This document shows, in pieces, positions 36,194 to 49,797 of a DNA stretch of 64,000 bases (the stretch's first letter is position 1; every line of letters starts with the position of its first letter). Origin of the DNA: Adiantum capillus-veneris (Eukaryota > Streptophyta > Polypodiopsida > Polypodiales > Pteridaceae); NCBI GenBank assembly GCA_014529385.2, contig CM043958.1, positions 155,471,293 to 155,535,292 on the forward strand, given 5' to 3'. A program made the position numbers and the translations under genes. The notes under the pieces were generated by a model. That model made no database searches. It was given only the letters and a program-made list of their open reading frames with translations, and was not told the DNA's origin.

Positions 36194-36313
36194 AAGAGAG
36201 GGAAAGAGGGAGAGAAAGAAAGAGAGAGATAGAGGGAAAGAGGGAGAAAGAGAGGTAGAGGTAGAGAGAGGGAAAGAGGGAGAGAGGGAGAGAGGGAGAG
36301 AAAGAAAGAGAAA
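35745..36313. repeat. GA-rich polypurine tract, right part
   Basis: Continuation of 22,605-23,563 beyond element F, with the same GAGAGATAGAGGGAAAGAG units. Long minus-strand Ser/Leu/Pro frames here are repeat artefacts. Confidence 0.95.
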
Positions 36314-36590
36314 GTGAAGGGCAGCCCATCCCCAAGCTTGTGGAGGGTGTAGGTAGAAGACAATGGGTTCCACTTGTAAAACATGATGATGTATGTTTTG
36401 CAATAACGGGATAAAGCTATTCGTGGTCCTTGGGGTCGCTTTTGTGGACGTACGCGAAGCCCAAAAAAGTGGTGCCCAAGTCCAAAGCCACCATGACCTT
36501 AGCCGAGGCCTCCATGCCTCGGCAGAAGATATCGTCCATGTTTGGCTTTTCATCTCTGAGAGTGCTTGCTTTACATGGAGGCGTAGACAT
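36313..36590 (-). pseudogene. HSPA12/Hsp70-like 5' fragment, copy 1
   Basis: The minus-strand frame from ATG 36,590 reads a short leader (PPCKASTLRDEKPNMDD), then AKVMVALDLGTTFLGFAYVH, the phosphate-1 loop of actin/Hsp70-type ATPases in the form used by HSPA12-like proteins. It continues KSDPKDHE and meets a stop at 36,419-36,417. In another frame the sequence continues as YCKTYIIMFYKWNP to about 36,316, which fits the next part of such proteins. It then runs into the GA tract. Only the first 90 or so residues of a family usually around 600 residues long are present. It is a truncated pseudogene or a first exon. The assignment rests on the nucleotide-binding loop. Confidence 0.6.
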
Positions 36591-37710
36591 GACTCTTGGA
36601 TGGAGAGAGAGACAGAGTGAAAGAAATAGAATTACTTATTGCATTACATTAGAATTTTAATGTTACAATCAATTGTTCACTTAGGCTACATTTACAACCT
36701 TAACATATATATGTGTATAGATCTGTTTATGCATGTATGTAGGCACTAAGTACGAGAGCATAGCATCCAAAGGTTAGACGCTTCCTCTTGGGTATAGTCC
36801 ATTTTTAATCATCGCGTTGTGGTTATTGATCCACTCACGCATGGATTACCGCAAGGTACCTTTGGTTTTACCACGGTTGAGACTGCGATGATATCTAAAG
36901 AGGTGTAGTTGACCTTTGGCACTACTAGCCTCTACTTAGGTCTACTAGTATGTGTATGTATCTACGTGTTTGTATGCTAATATATATATATCCTCAGGGA
37001 GAGAATTGTAATGTTACAATCAATTGATCACTTAGACGTTGAATTTAGGTGCAGCCAACACAAAACGATGGCTACATTTACAACCTTAACATATATATGC
37101 ATGAACATTCTATTTATGCATGTATGTACGGGAAGCCCGAAAAAGTGGTGCCCAAGTCCAAAGCCACCATGACCTTAGCCAAGACCTCCATGCCTCGGCA
37201 GAAGATGTCGTCCATGTTTGGCTTCTCATCTCTGAGAGTGCTTGCTTTACATGGAGGCGCAGACATGACTCTGGGATGGAGAGAGAGAGATAGAGAGAGA
37301 GAAATAGAATTACTTATTGCATTACATTAGAATTGTAATGTTACGATCAATTGATCACTTAGATGAATTTAGGTGCAGCCAACACAAAATGATGGCTACA
37401 TTTACAACCTTAACATATATATGTGTGTACATATATATCTGTTTATGCATGTATGTAGGCACTAAGTATGGGAGCATAGCATCCGAAGGTTAGACGCCTC
37501 CTCTTGGGTATAGTCCTTTTTAATCGTGGCGTTGCAGTCATTGATCCACTCATGCATGGATTACTAAAACGTACCTTTGGTTTTACCACGGTTGAGACTG
37601 CGATGATATCTAAAGAGGTGCATTTGACCTTTGGTACTACTAGCCTCAACTTAGGTCTACTAGTATGTATATGTATCTATGTGTTTGTGTGGTAATATAC
37701 TTGTGTACGT
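36440..37710. repeat. Tandem duplication of about 0.7 kb with HSPA12-like 5' ends
   Basis: The block 36,440-36,985 recurs at 37,126-37,710 with a few per cent differences, including the coding fragment and about 400 bp upstream (GTTAGACGC, CACGGTTGAGACTGCGATGA and CTACTAGTATGT are shared). Unit spacing is about 690 bp. Confidence 0.85.
37126..37266 (-). pseudogene. HSPA12/Hsp70-like 5' fragment, copy 2
   Basis: The same reading frame as copy 1, starting at ATG 37,266 and containing ALDLGTTFSGFPY. This copy keeps the Ser of the GTTFSGF loop that copy 1 has changed to Leu. Homology ends at about 37,126, just after the loop, so only about 47 residues remain. The sequence downstream on the minus strand belongs to the duplication junction. 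It cannot make a functional ATPase. Confidence 0.6.

Positions 37711-39208
<1,498 letters not shown>

Positions 39209-39273
<65 letters not shown>
39209..39273. repeat. (CT)n microsatellite
   Basis: About 32 CT units. Confidence 0.97.
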
Positions 39274-39275
<2 letters not shown>

Positions 39276-39970
39276 CTTTGCTTTAAGTTTCTCTCTCACG
39301 TTGTGCTTGCCATGGTGTGCCTATGACTCTCTTCTTTGCCTGCATTGCAAAGAGTTTTTGCATTCAAAACGCCACCCTATGTTCATTTCTGGTGCTCTCG
39401 GCCTTACACTTTGAACTTCTCCTTCGAAGACACTCATATCACTTTCACTCATTCCCTTCATAATGGGCCTCTCTCTTTACGAAATGCCCCCTACACTATC
39501 GATCGTTCATGCCTCCATTCCTCCAAAACCCACCAGCATGAAAGCTGATGAACCCGAAGATGCTCCTCCTTGTAGCATATTGGTGATCCTTCTGGCAAGA
39601 GAATGGGGGTGCCTATTTTTACATGTCAAGGGTTTGTCTCCTCCATATGCTTGGGTACTGGAACAAGTGTAACATAGCTTGTCGATGCAAAAAATATGCC
39701 TCGGAAGGAGTATGTATATAAAAATTAAATTGTTATGGGCATGGCAAGTTGGTTTGTCCTATTTGTCTTGGCACTGGGTTAGCAAACAACAAGGGTCCTC
39801 TGCAAAGGCCAAAGTAGAGACCCCTCTTGGACAAGATGTACAATGGGAGATTGTTACCTAACATGTGATGGGTTGTTTCCTGTAGAGCATGATTAATGTG
39901 TATATTATTTTTGGGCATCTCACCATGCCCTACATTTTTGGAAGTTGTAACGGCTACTCAAAAGTTAAGA

Positions 39971-39973
<3 letters not shown>
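39274..39973. other. Unassigned; possible copia 3' end trace
   Basis: No supported gene. At 39,840-39,860 AATGGGAGATTGTTACCTAA looks like a copia polypurine tract followed by an LTR start. No partner LTR was found. Confidence 0.3.

Positions 39974-40022
<49 letters not shown>
39974..40022. repeat. (GA)n microsatellite
   Basis: About 24 GA units. Confidence 0.97.
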
Positions 40023-40027
<5 letters not shown>

Positions 40028-40136
40028 GATTCCAGTAGTAGATGATGAGATCGCCATCAAGTAGTCCTATTGTACAATGTTGGTTTTATGGATCCCTATC
40101 ACGAGGTTGCAAGTTGAAATGTCCTTTTTCTGAAAT

Positions 40137-40140
<4 letters not shown>

Positions 40141-40206
<66 letters not shown>

Positions 40207-40275
40207 GAGAGAGACAATGTTTTTGGCATAGAGAGTCTCTCTCTATGAGAGAGACAGAGTTTTTGGCATAGAGAG
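40141..40275. repeat. (CT)n followed by a 38-bp tandem duplication
   Basis: (CT)n to about 40,204, then two copies of a unit containing TATGAGAGAGACA and GTTTTTGGCATAGAGAG. Confidence 0.9.
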
Positions 40276-41050
40276 AAAAATTGGAAAAGAAAGTGTGTGA
40301 GCATCGTCTTCTCAACAAGAGGTCAACAAAGGATTTGGTGTTTGTCTTGTAATAATGGCAATGACCATGAATCCCATGAAGACTATGGGTATTAAGTCAA
40401 AAGTCCAGTTTGCTGCCAGATATACCCTTGAGACTACCGGTGAGTTTTTGTCCACAATTCATGCACAAGTATCCACAAGTCTTCATCACTGCTTCCCAAG
40501 CACTTTTAACAATTTTCCATGCAAAAAAATATGCACAAAATCACAAGTTTCCTATTTTTTTCCATTTTCACACACGACTTGTGTCTTTTGGGGACCAAAT
40601 GTTGGTCAAAGCTTTAGTCTCAAGGTGTACTCAAGGTAGAATACCCCTTTAGAACACTCTGGTGTAGTCTTTTTTGGCAAATTTGGTCTCCTACTAGGCC
40701 CTAAGACGTCATACATGTATGATGTCTACATATGAAAATTTGCAGTTTTCTCATCCAAATCTCTTGCATATTTATTCTTTTATGCCCAACATCACTCATC
40801 CATGCTCAATAGCCTAATGACTCTTGTTTACTGCATGGTGTCCCTAAAAATCAACTTCTCATCTTGTGGTTTCGCATGTTTTGGCAGTGGCGGGGGAACG
40901 GAGTCCCCACTTTCAGAGCGTGCCGCCCTTGACGCAGTGGACGAGGATACTGACACACCCGTGCCAGACACGCATGGGTGCTACTATAGGGTTAAATATA
41001 GCGGGGAGGTTGATTTCGGCACAACATGGGGCAGAGCATTTTGACGCAAT
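40276..41050. other. Unassigned sequence before CACTA copy C
   Basis: Open frames at 40,802-41,044 have no recognised motif. Homology to CACTA copy B begins at about 41,052, so the 5' part of copy C is replaced by unrelated sequence. Confidence 0.4.
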
Positions 41051-41051
41051 C

Positions 41052-42908
41052 AAACACATGTTTAAAAGCAGCTCTATCGTGGAGATTCTCACGTGGCACA
41101 CAAACCATCACTCAAATGATGGAATGATGCGTGTCCCTGCCGATTCACCTGCATGGAGGCACATCGAAACTCAATGGCCAGAGTTTGGGTTGGAGCCTTG
41201 ACACTTGAGGCTTGGGTTAGCAAGTGATGGTGTCAACCCCTTCGGCACTAAGTCTACTTCATGGAGCACTTGGCCTATGGTGATCGTCAACTACAATATT
41301 CCACCATGGGAGACAACCAAGAAGGGCAATATACTTCTTTCCTTGCTTGTGCCGGGGAAGTACAAAGTGTCAAATATTGACATTTACCTTGAGCCCCTCA
41401 TCGAGGAGTTGGAGGAGTTATGGAGAGGCATTCCTATTGTCAATGTCTCACTTGCAAAGGGGGGGAGAGACGCTCAAGTGATGGGAATCCTTATGTAGAC
41501 TATGCACGACTATCCTGAGCTTGGAGAGATTTATGGTAACCCCCTTTCCTCTATCTCTCTTTCCCTCTTTCCCTCTCTCCCTTTAGTTCACTTTATTTCA
41601 CTCATCTCTCTAACCATATGATATGTATGTAGGGTTTTCCACATCGGGGCACAATGCATGTCCTACTTGCGGGCCATCGTTGGTGACGGAAAGGCCCAAT
41701 TCCTTGCGCAAGGTAATCTATCCAAACAACCATCGTTTCTTACCCCAAGGGCATAACAAGCACAAGGATCCAACAAATGGGAAGACTCCTCTAAAGCTCA
41801 TGATATCGGATTGGGCAACCATTTGGGAAGAGCACCACAACAACAATGCATCTCCGTGTCCTCCACCAAAAGGTATGTCAAGGTATTCCATATTTTTAAG
41901 GCTTCCATATTGGAAGGACTTAAAAATACAACACCTCTTGGATCCCATGCACACATTCAATAATGTAGCCCAAATACTATGGGACCACATTATTGGCAAG
42001 AAGGACTCTTTGGGTGCGAGGAAGGATTTGAGGCTTTTAAAACGTCTCCCCACCTCTGCTACTCCACGGCGTGCCCCAAATGGAAAGATTGTGCTTCCTA
42101 AATCACCATGGATGCTAGCCAAAGAAGAATTAGACAAGGTGAAGGGTACCATTGCCTCTATTCGCACACCAACATGATACATGAGGTAGCTAAAGGGAGC
42201 TTTCACAAAAGCGAAGAAGGGTGAAAGCGTTCAATTGTATGGGTTGAAGTCCCATGATTGGCACAAGATGCTTCAGGTAATCTTCATACTCCCTATTCCA
42301 TCTATAGTTTGTGTATATGACTATCACTCACATTTCCTTTCCCTGATTTACATTGTAGTTCATTCTGCTGGTGAGTATGTGTATATGTCGGGACAAGAAA
42401 GTCAGGGATGCTATTTTCAAGCTAGGAGAGCTAGTAAGGTACACCACAAGACTCCACTCAACTACACCTTTTTGATGTACAGAGTTATTTCAACTAGCAC
42501 TTAGTGTATCCTTGTGTGTTTTCTTGCAGATTTGTGAGCTCCAAGGAAATAAAAATAGATGCTATCCCTGCTGCTCAAACACTTGCAACAAAAACTGTGT
42601 GTGCCATTGAAGATGCATTTCCTCGATCGGTCCTTCTTAGTCAAATTCACCTCTTGGTTCACGTGGTGGAGGAGATAGCTATATGTGGAGTAGTGCATGC
42701 ACGATGGATGTTCTTCTTAGAGAGGTTTTTAACGGCTGTCAAAGATTTTGCACGGCTACGGTCTCAACGAGAGGCATGTATGGACGAAGGGTGGATCATT
42801 CAAGAGGCATTTGATTACATATCAGAGTATTTGGCACAAGTTGATCCTTCAATGCCTCGCATGTGGTCAGATGAGGAAGATGCAAGGATGACTTCACACT
42901 TGCCAAGT
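41052..42908 (+). pseudogene. tnp2: TNP2 transposase of copy C, 5' portion
   Basis: It starts mid-gene at HMFKSSSIVEILTWHTNHHS and continues with DGMMRVPADSP, a stop at about 41,200, LGLASDGVNPFGTKS, NYNIPPW and LLSLLVPGKYK. The next exon (41,635-42,177) has CPTCGPSLV, the YPNNHRFLPQGH segment and LDPMHTFNNVAQILWDHI, where copy B reads DPMHIFKNV. A stop at 42,175 interrupts the exon. DUF4218 begins at about 42,530 (SSKEIKIDAIPAAQTLATKT) and carries LVHVVEEIAICGVVHARWMF and EYLAQVDPSMPRM. At 42,908 it is cut by the LTR of gypsy I, and reading resumes at 58,486. It is not functional because of truncation, stops and insertion. Confidence 0.87.
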
Positions 42909-43189
42909 TGTAAGGTCCTCCTCTTAGCCCTTACTCTTGCTGAAATATCTAAGCCGTCGACTTTCCGAATACGATCAAGTAAAGCACCCTAGCTACCCAC
43001 GAGACGCTTTTGGTTTTGACCATGGAAACATGGATATAATCAATGCAAAGCTATCCATGATACACTTTCGGTTTTCACCATGGGAATGTGGATATAACCA
43101 ATGCATGGGATATTAGTTTTATCTCAAGAAAAGAAAAGAAAAAAAAATTTGCATAAGAAAACAAAGAAAGAATAGGGTAAGGTGAAAAA

Positions 43190-43400
43190 GTAACTTGTTG
43201 AAAAAAATCCACTTGTTGAAAGTAGCTTGTTGAAGAAGCCACTTGTTGAAAATAGCTTGTTAAATTGAAAAATTAGCCACTTGTTGAATTGAAAAGTAGC
43301 CACTTGTTGGAAAGTAGCTTCATGCATAAGCCACTTGTAGAAAATTAGCTTCATGCATACGCCACTTGTAGGAAAAGAAGCTTCTTGCATAAGTAGATTG
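43190..43400. repeat. LTR minisatellite, 5' copy
   Basis: Imperfect units of GCCACTTGTTGAAAATAGCTTGTT. The 3' LTR has a longer version at 53,235-53,610. Confidence 0.85.
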
Positions 43401-43915
43401 TTGGAGAAGCTTTGAAAAGGAAGGAAGCATATCAAGATATGAAAAGTAAATTATCACGATAAGTTAAGAGCCTTATCAAAATAAGTTTAAAAGGAGGCCT
43501 TCCCTACTCATTAAACGCTTCGCTCCGTTTCACTTCACTTCGCTTCAATTCACTTCCCTTCACTTCTCTTCACATTTTGATAGTGCAGGCTTGATAGTGA
43601 GCCATGAAAAGCCAATGCTAATCCTCTCTCACACACACACACACCTACACATCCCTGTCTCATCAAGAGAATCCATAACCATAATCCAAATTACCATTAC
43701 TCTCTTCACCTTCTCTCTCTTAACCTACAAGATTTGCATAGCTTGAATTTTCTTAATCTCTTTCTATTCCCATAGGCAAATTGGTGGTTTTCAAGCAAAA
43801 AGAAGCGGAAAAGATTCGGCCACGTCAATACACTTGCTGTTACTCTTTCAAAGCAAGGAGAAGACCCTACTATCTACACATTAAGGTTCCGAAACCCTAA
43901 GCCTCTTTAAGCCAC

Positions 43916-44191
43916 TTGATTAATCCTTTCCACGGTAGTAAAGGTACACCTAAATCCCTTCCTAAAGAAGAATTTGTTAATCATTCATACACTATTACAT
44001 GCATATGTTACAATACACTAGCAAGTCCACTCTTAGGAACTTTGCCATTTTACACTACCATGCATAGAATGGTTTTACTCTTGGATAAGCAATCAAAGGA
44101 AGTTTTGATAAGTTGCCCAAGATTGCAAGTTGGTGCATTTCGAATTTTTATGTGTTCCACACATAGACACAGCAAGAAAAACTCATTATAG
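43916..44191 (+). other. 91-codon ORF within 5' LTR of I
   Basis: Starts MINPFHGSKG and includes EEFVNHSYTITCICYN. The same ORF at 54,111-54,386 in the 3' LTR keeps its length, with about nine residue changes. No known domain. It could be chance or a captured fragment. Confidence 0.4.
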
Positions 44192-45908
44192 AAAGCATAT
44201 ACATTGTTCACTTCAAGTTTGTCTGCTTTCAAGTTTGTTTTTCAAATTCGAAGGGGGGAGTAAAGGGATAGATTTACGGATGTCGTGACCATGTTGCTTG
44301 AACATAAAACTCCCAACACTTCCATGGAGATGCCCCATGGATGGCAAATGATGAAAAGGGACCAAAATGGGATTCATCGAAGTCGGGGATAACTTGAAAC
44401 TTACGTAGAGACAAAACCTTAAACTTCCATGAGATTCATTGTTTTCTTAAGGTCTTGTTTAAATAGAAAATTAAAAGGAATTAGGAATTAAGGGTTTATA
44501 ACTCAAGGAGCTTAATCTAAAATTTAAACTAGGATTAAAAACTTTACCGAGAAGATTGACGTCGATAGCCCTAGCATAACATCGCAATTTAAGTGTGAAT
44601 TTGTCTTCATGTTTTGAAAAAGGCCGACGCAGGTGTTTACCCGTGGGATACAACGGGGGATGGTCCTTTTCGGCTAGGATTGATAACCGTTGGTCTATCT
44701 TTGAGCTTAGGGTTCATTCATTGCCCTAGAAATGGGATTGAATGGGAGTGTGTCCCGGCCGGGTGGATGTGACCCGCAGATGCGTCTGGAAATCGGCCTA
44801 GTCCGGGTAGGGCTGATGCCAACGAGAAAAGGAGGAAGGAAAAAGGATCCATGGAGGGATCATGATAAGGGAGGAGGATGTGATTTAGTTAAGGAACTCT
44901 TCAAATTTTTTGGGAAAAAGGAACCTTGGAAAGGATGGGAACCTAAATGGGCTAGGGCCGCAATTGTCCTCATCAGCCGGACCTTTGCTCTTCTACTTGG
45001 GATTATTGATTTAAAAGAAACCTAAAATAGATTATTTTTGAAGACTTTTCCACACAAGATAAAGAAAAATAAGAATTGGAATATGTGTAAAGGTGTCGTC
45101 TTCTCACGTGGCAGAGGAGACAGGATACCCTAGTCCTGGGACAAGGATAGGGATATGCCAGGAGAAGTATATGTGACTGCTTGAAAGATAACTAGATAAT
45201 CTTACTAATATTAAAGGAAAAATGAAGTAAAAATATTCTATAAAGGAAAAGGTGGGAACGACCTGATAAATGCTGATTTGCAAGTGTATGCAACAATTTG
45301 TATGCTGCTTTCAAATGCTTGAAATGTATTCTTTGTTCGCCATGATTGGAATACTGTTTTCTAGTATCATAGTACTACCTTGTGAAGTTTCATTTATCAA
45401 ACGGTTCGGTGGGTGGGAAGATTCCGGAGGGTTAACTATGGCCGGAAAGTTGTCTTATGTTGTCTTAGCAATTAAGTTCAGAGCGGGGAAAAAGGGATTC
45501 TGATCTACGGAGCGAGGAACAACTTGGGATCAAGGGATTCCTGTAGATTATAATACACTCACCTTAGGGGAACGCATTGACGGTTGTGGTCAGCCCTAAC
45601 CGGGGAAAAAGCGTCAATGACATTGAACCAAGGGTGAAATAGAGAACTCCCACCAGTTGACCCCTTGAAGTTTGAGTTCCAAGTTAGTCTGATGACTTCG
45701 ATTGGTAAGCTTGATCGATAAAAAAAGGTTCTTCGGGGCTAAGGGATCCATATGAGAGAAATTAAATGTTATCACCCCCTTGAGTTGGAATCAAAGAGCA
45801 GGAGGAGTCCTGTCTTGGTGTCCGTCTCAATCGGGAGGGATGTCGGAGATCACAGTGTTTCCATGTCGAGATGTACAGCCGGTGGTCCTTGGGCATGGCC
45901 CTCACAAG

Positions 45909-45920
45909 TGGTATAAGTGC
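45909..45920 (+). other. Degenerate primer-binding site of I
   Basis: TGGTATAAGTGC lies two bases after the 5' LTR and matches TGGTATCAGAGC at 10 of 12 positions. Confidence 0.65.
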
Positions 45921-46308
45921 GCGGTTTTTGTCCTTGGATAGATAAAGGTCTTAATTGACTCTTGTAAAAAAGAGTGAGGTAATGGAAAATAACTTCTCAA
46001 ATTGCAAATGATGTGGACCTCTCAAGAAGAGGAAGTACTCGAAATTGTCCAAAAGAAAATGGAAGAACTTGATGTCTAGAAAGTACTAAAGAAGAGCTAG
46101 CCTATATCAATAACTATTTCCCCGAACTGTATAAAGTTTTTGGCATAATAGAAAGAGAAAAAAAGAAAAGGTTTCAACGAGAGAAAATAACAAAGAGTTT
46201 ACCTTTTTGAAAGGTCTATCTCTAAAAAGAATTTAACTAGTCTTGTATGCCTAAAAGGTTTTTCAACTTGATTGCTAAGAGAAAGGATATTTTTTTTGTC
46301 ACAGCAAA

Positions 46309-47535
46309 ATGCCACGTAGACTCACAAGGAGTCACGCTGCTCAGGATCTACCATCAGTTAGTGCTTCAGATCATGCACCCCTTGATTCACAAGTGCCACC
46401 AACACCCCAAGCTACACCTGTGCCACGTTCCAACCAAATGTCGCTTGCTGCAGCCCTTGTAGAGGATTTTGGGTGTGACAAAGATTTCAAGGCCCTTCTC
46501 AAATCTATGCAACCGCATCCATTTTTAGGAACAACTAATGATGTGCCTACCAAACTAGAAGAGTGGATAATTCAGATGGATGACTACTTTTCTCTTGCTG
46601 GTTACAATTCAGTAGCTCAAGGAATAATGGGAAGAGCCAAGCTAGAAGGACCTGCAAAATCATGGAGGAAGCTCAACTGTCAAACTCGCCAAGTAGCAAA
46701 AGTGACTCAAAGTTGGGATGAGTTAAAGCATCATCTCAAGGAACGCTATCTTCCCCTAGACTACTCCACCACTAAGATGAATGAGTTTCTTTCATGCAAG
46801 TTGGGGAATAGGTCTGTTGAAGTTTACTATGAGGAATTTTTCCGGCTTTCACGATATGCTCCTCTCATGATAGGGGAACAGAATCTAAGTCGCTTCATCC
46901 TTGGACTTGGAGAAGATTTGGCTTCCGAAGTAGAGTCCCTCCGCCCTGTTTCACTCTCGCAGACGCTTTAATTTGGGCCAAGTCAAAACATAAGAGCCTT
47001 TTTAAGGGAAGCACCACAACTAATAGGAAGCGAGAATTTCCTTCTTACCATAGTCAGCCCTATCAAGCGAATAAAGTACCATTTATCCCAAAGCCAACTG
47101 CCCAACCCCAACCTCCACCCCACCTTGTTCGTGTGAATGCCCTTCCTGTCACTCAAAATGGAAGACAAATTCAATGCTACATTTGCCTAGAGTTTGATCA
47201 TAATAAGGCTAAATGCCCTAAAGGAAATGACTCCAATTATTTGGTGCCTCCTGCTAACCGTCTGAATCCACCCAATCAAGGGGGACAATTTAGAAACCTT
47301 CAAACCAGAGGGAGAAATCGAGCACAGGCAAGACCTAATCCTATGCCTCATCTTCATGGACAAAATCCAACCAACAACCCACCTAGATCATCAACTGTGA
47401 ACTTCATTTCACTAAAGGATGAGATGGAGGAGCAAGCCCACATCTATGCTGCCTTAGACCCCAGTGGGGCTGAAATCGACAATTCTCCATTCTTGAGACT
47501 AAGGGAGAATATGAGGGTAAACCTCTTTCCTTTAT
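46309..47535 (+). pseudogene. gag of Ty3/gypsy I
   Basis: The ATG at 46,309 opens a Pro-rich N-terminus, followed by a retrotransposon gag domain (LEEWIIQMDDYFSLAGYN, SWDELKHHLKERYLP, VEVYYEEFFRLSRYAP). A frameshift near 46,970 ends the first ORF, and the continuation in another frame carries the basic linker and the zinc knuckle CYICLEFDHNKAKC at about 47,155. A Gln/Asn/Pro-rich tail follows to about 47,530. Gag forms the virus-like particle and the knuckle binds RNA. No host gene lies nearby. The start is preceded by about 400 bp of leader with stops in all frames. Confidence 0.88.
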
Positions 47536-49795
47536 TATTGATTTTGGTAGCTCACATTCATTTTTGTCACCTAACACTGTAAAAAGATTGCAATTCACGG
47601 GTTTCTCTAGCAACGGGATCCACCATTCTGATAGATGAACAGATGGTAGATCTATCCTTTCAACTAGAAGGTCACTCAACCCAACAAAGATTTAGAATCC
47701 TAAAGATGGGCCGATTTGAAGGAATATTAGGGATGGATTGGTTGAGCAAAAATAAATCCAACATCCATTACAATGAAGGAAGCATCTCTTTTTCAAACTC
47801 AAAGGGTGAACAAGTCTTGGTGCAAGGCAGAATAGGGAAAGCTCCCCTGAAGGTGGTCAAAGCCAGTCGTTTGGTTAAGGGGTTAAAGAAAGGACTGTCA
47901 ATTTATGTTATAAGGCTCAATAAACCAGAGACCAAATTAGAAGAATCAGAGCCTGGATGGCTAAATGAATATCAAGATATTTTTCCAGAGGAATTGACAA
48001 CTCTTCCACCACCTAGGGAATTAGTGCACGAGATCGAGCTCATTCCTGGTGCCCAACCAATAGCAAGGACTCCCTACAAGATGTCACCTTCCGAATCCAT
48101 AGAGCTAAAGAATCAGTTGACTCAGCTTTTGGAACAAGGTTTCATCAATCCGAGTGTCTCTCCCTGGGGTGCTCCTGTACTCTTCCAAAAGAAGAAATAT
48201 GGAACGTTCAGACTTTGCATAGATTTTCGAGGCCTAAATCAGTGCACTGTCGAGAACAAATATCCCTTGCCTCGCATAGATGAGCTTCTTGATCGACTCG
48301 GTGGTTCCAAATTTTTCACCAAGATTGATCTCAGGTGAGGCTATTACCAAGTTGGTATAAAAAGGGAGGATACTCCGAAAATAGCTTTTAACACAAGGTT
48401 TGGGCATTATGAGTTCACTGTCATGCCTTTTGACCTAACTAATGCCCCTGCCACATTTAACCGTCTCATGATTGACCTCTTCAGGACAGAGTTAGATGAT
48501 TTTTTTCTAGTCTTCTTTGATGACATCCTTATATACTCAAAGACTAGAGATCATGAACGGCATGTACGCCATGTCTTGGAGATTCTTAGAAAAGCCCAAC
48601 TCTATGCCAAGCGTAGCAAATTCTCTTTGTAGAGAAGGTTGCCTATTTGGGATACATAGTTTCAAAGGATGGTCTTTCTCCCGACCCAGCTAAGGTGGAA
48701 GTTGTAGTTCAGTGGCCCATTCCCAAGACTGTTTCAAAAGTACGAGGATTTCTTTGCCTCATAGGATGGTGTAGAGTATTTATCAAAAACTATGCACTCA
48801 TCGCAGGCCCTCTCACTGAACTCACTAAGAAGGAGGAACGCTTTATCTGGTCAGACAAGAGGGATAAAGCCTTCAACAAATTAAAGGAGATTTTGGCCAG
48901 CGAACCTGCTCTCAAACTTCCAGATTTTCAAAAAACCTTTCAAGTGATAGTGATGCTTGCATACAAGGTATAGGTGGAATCCTACATCAAGAAGGCCATC
49001 CCATAGCTTATGAATCACGACAGCTCAGGGTTCATGAGAAGAATTATCCCACCCATGACCTTGAACTACTGGCTATGGTTCATGCCCTCAAAAAGTGGAG
49101 ACTCTATCTTCTAGGTCAGATGTTTGAGCTTGTTACTGACCACAAAAGTCTCAAGTGGATTTTCACCCAGCCAAATCTCAATATGTGACAAAGGCGATGG
49201 GTTGAGTTCCTACAAGAGTTCACTTTTGAGATCAAATTTAGACCAGGCAAGGAAAATCAAGCTACCGATGCTCTAAGCCGACGAGTAGTGGACCTTGCCA
49301 TTACACTAGTCCATTCAACTCTACCCGAAGAAGTTCAAAATGCCCTCCCAACTGATGAGCAATTTGCTGCGTTGATCCAAGAAATCCAAGCTCAAGTTTA
49401 GAAAAGATATATGGAAGGCTACTCTATTCAAGATGGACTCTTATTTTTCAGGAATCGATTGTGCATACCTACATGCTTAAGGATGAAAATTCTAAAGGAA
49501 GCTCATGAAACTCCCCTTGCAGCTCACCTAGGTTATCACAAATTGTTTGCTTCTCTTAAACATAATTTCTACTGGCCTAAGATGAAAAAGGATACCTTAG
49601 AGTGTGTTAAGAAGTGTTTGGTATGCCAAAAGGTGAAGGCTGAAAGAGTTAAGATTCCTGGGAAGCTACAACCATTGGATATACCTACAATGAAGTGGGA
49701 GTGCATTAGTATGGATTTTGTAACAGGGTTACCCAAGACTACTGGAAATTTTGATTCAATTTTTGTGTTGGTGGATAAACTCACCAAGTAGCTCA
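47515..49795 (+). pseudogene. pol of I: protease, RT, RNase H, integrase N-part
   Basis: The protease reads FIIDFGSSHSF (about 47,535), with Phe where the DSG Ser is expected. A frameshift leads to the LGMDWLSK segment (47,735). RT follows: [24 protein letters not shown], the [15 protein letters not shown] region, a stop at 48,337 and [10 protein letters not shown] with both catalytic Asp at about 48,510. RNase H (from 48,960, after another frameshift) has [19 protein letters not shown] and [12 protein letters not shown], with a stop at about 49,187 and DALSRR at 49,268. The integrase zinc-binding domain (HLGYHKLFASLKHNFYWPKM, CLVCQKVKAE) and the first part of the core (MDFVTGLPKT) reach VDKLTK at 49,788. 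The frame then meets a composite insertion. Confidence 0.92.
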
Positions 49796-49797
49796 CG

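Larger units (their letters stand above)
42909..45906 (+). repeat. 5' LTR of gypsy I (2,998 bp)
   Basis: TG...CA bounded and matched by 52,959-58,480 minus element J. It contains a GCCACTTGTTGAAAATAGCTT minisatellite at about 43,190-43,400 and a 91-codon ORF at 43,916-44,191. Confidence 0.95.

Noticed and set aside
35697-36553. Long minus-strand ORFs of 212-276 codons rich in Ser, Leu and Pro
   Set aside because: They are translations of the GA-rich tract; a dinucleotide repeat is open in several frames. Only 36,313-36,590 has non-repeat coding character, and in other frames.
41718-42206. Minus-strand ORF of 162 codons
   Set aside because: Antisense shadow of tnp2 in copy C, the same pattern as in copy B.
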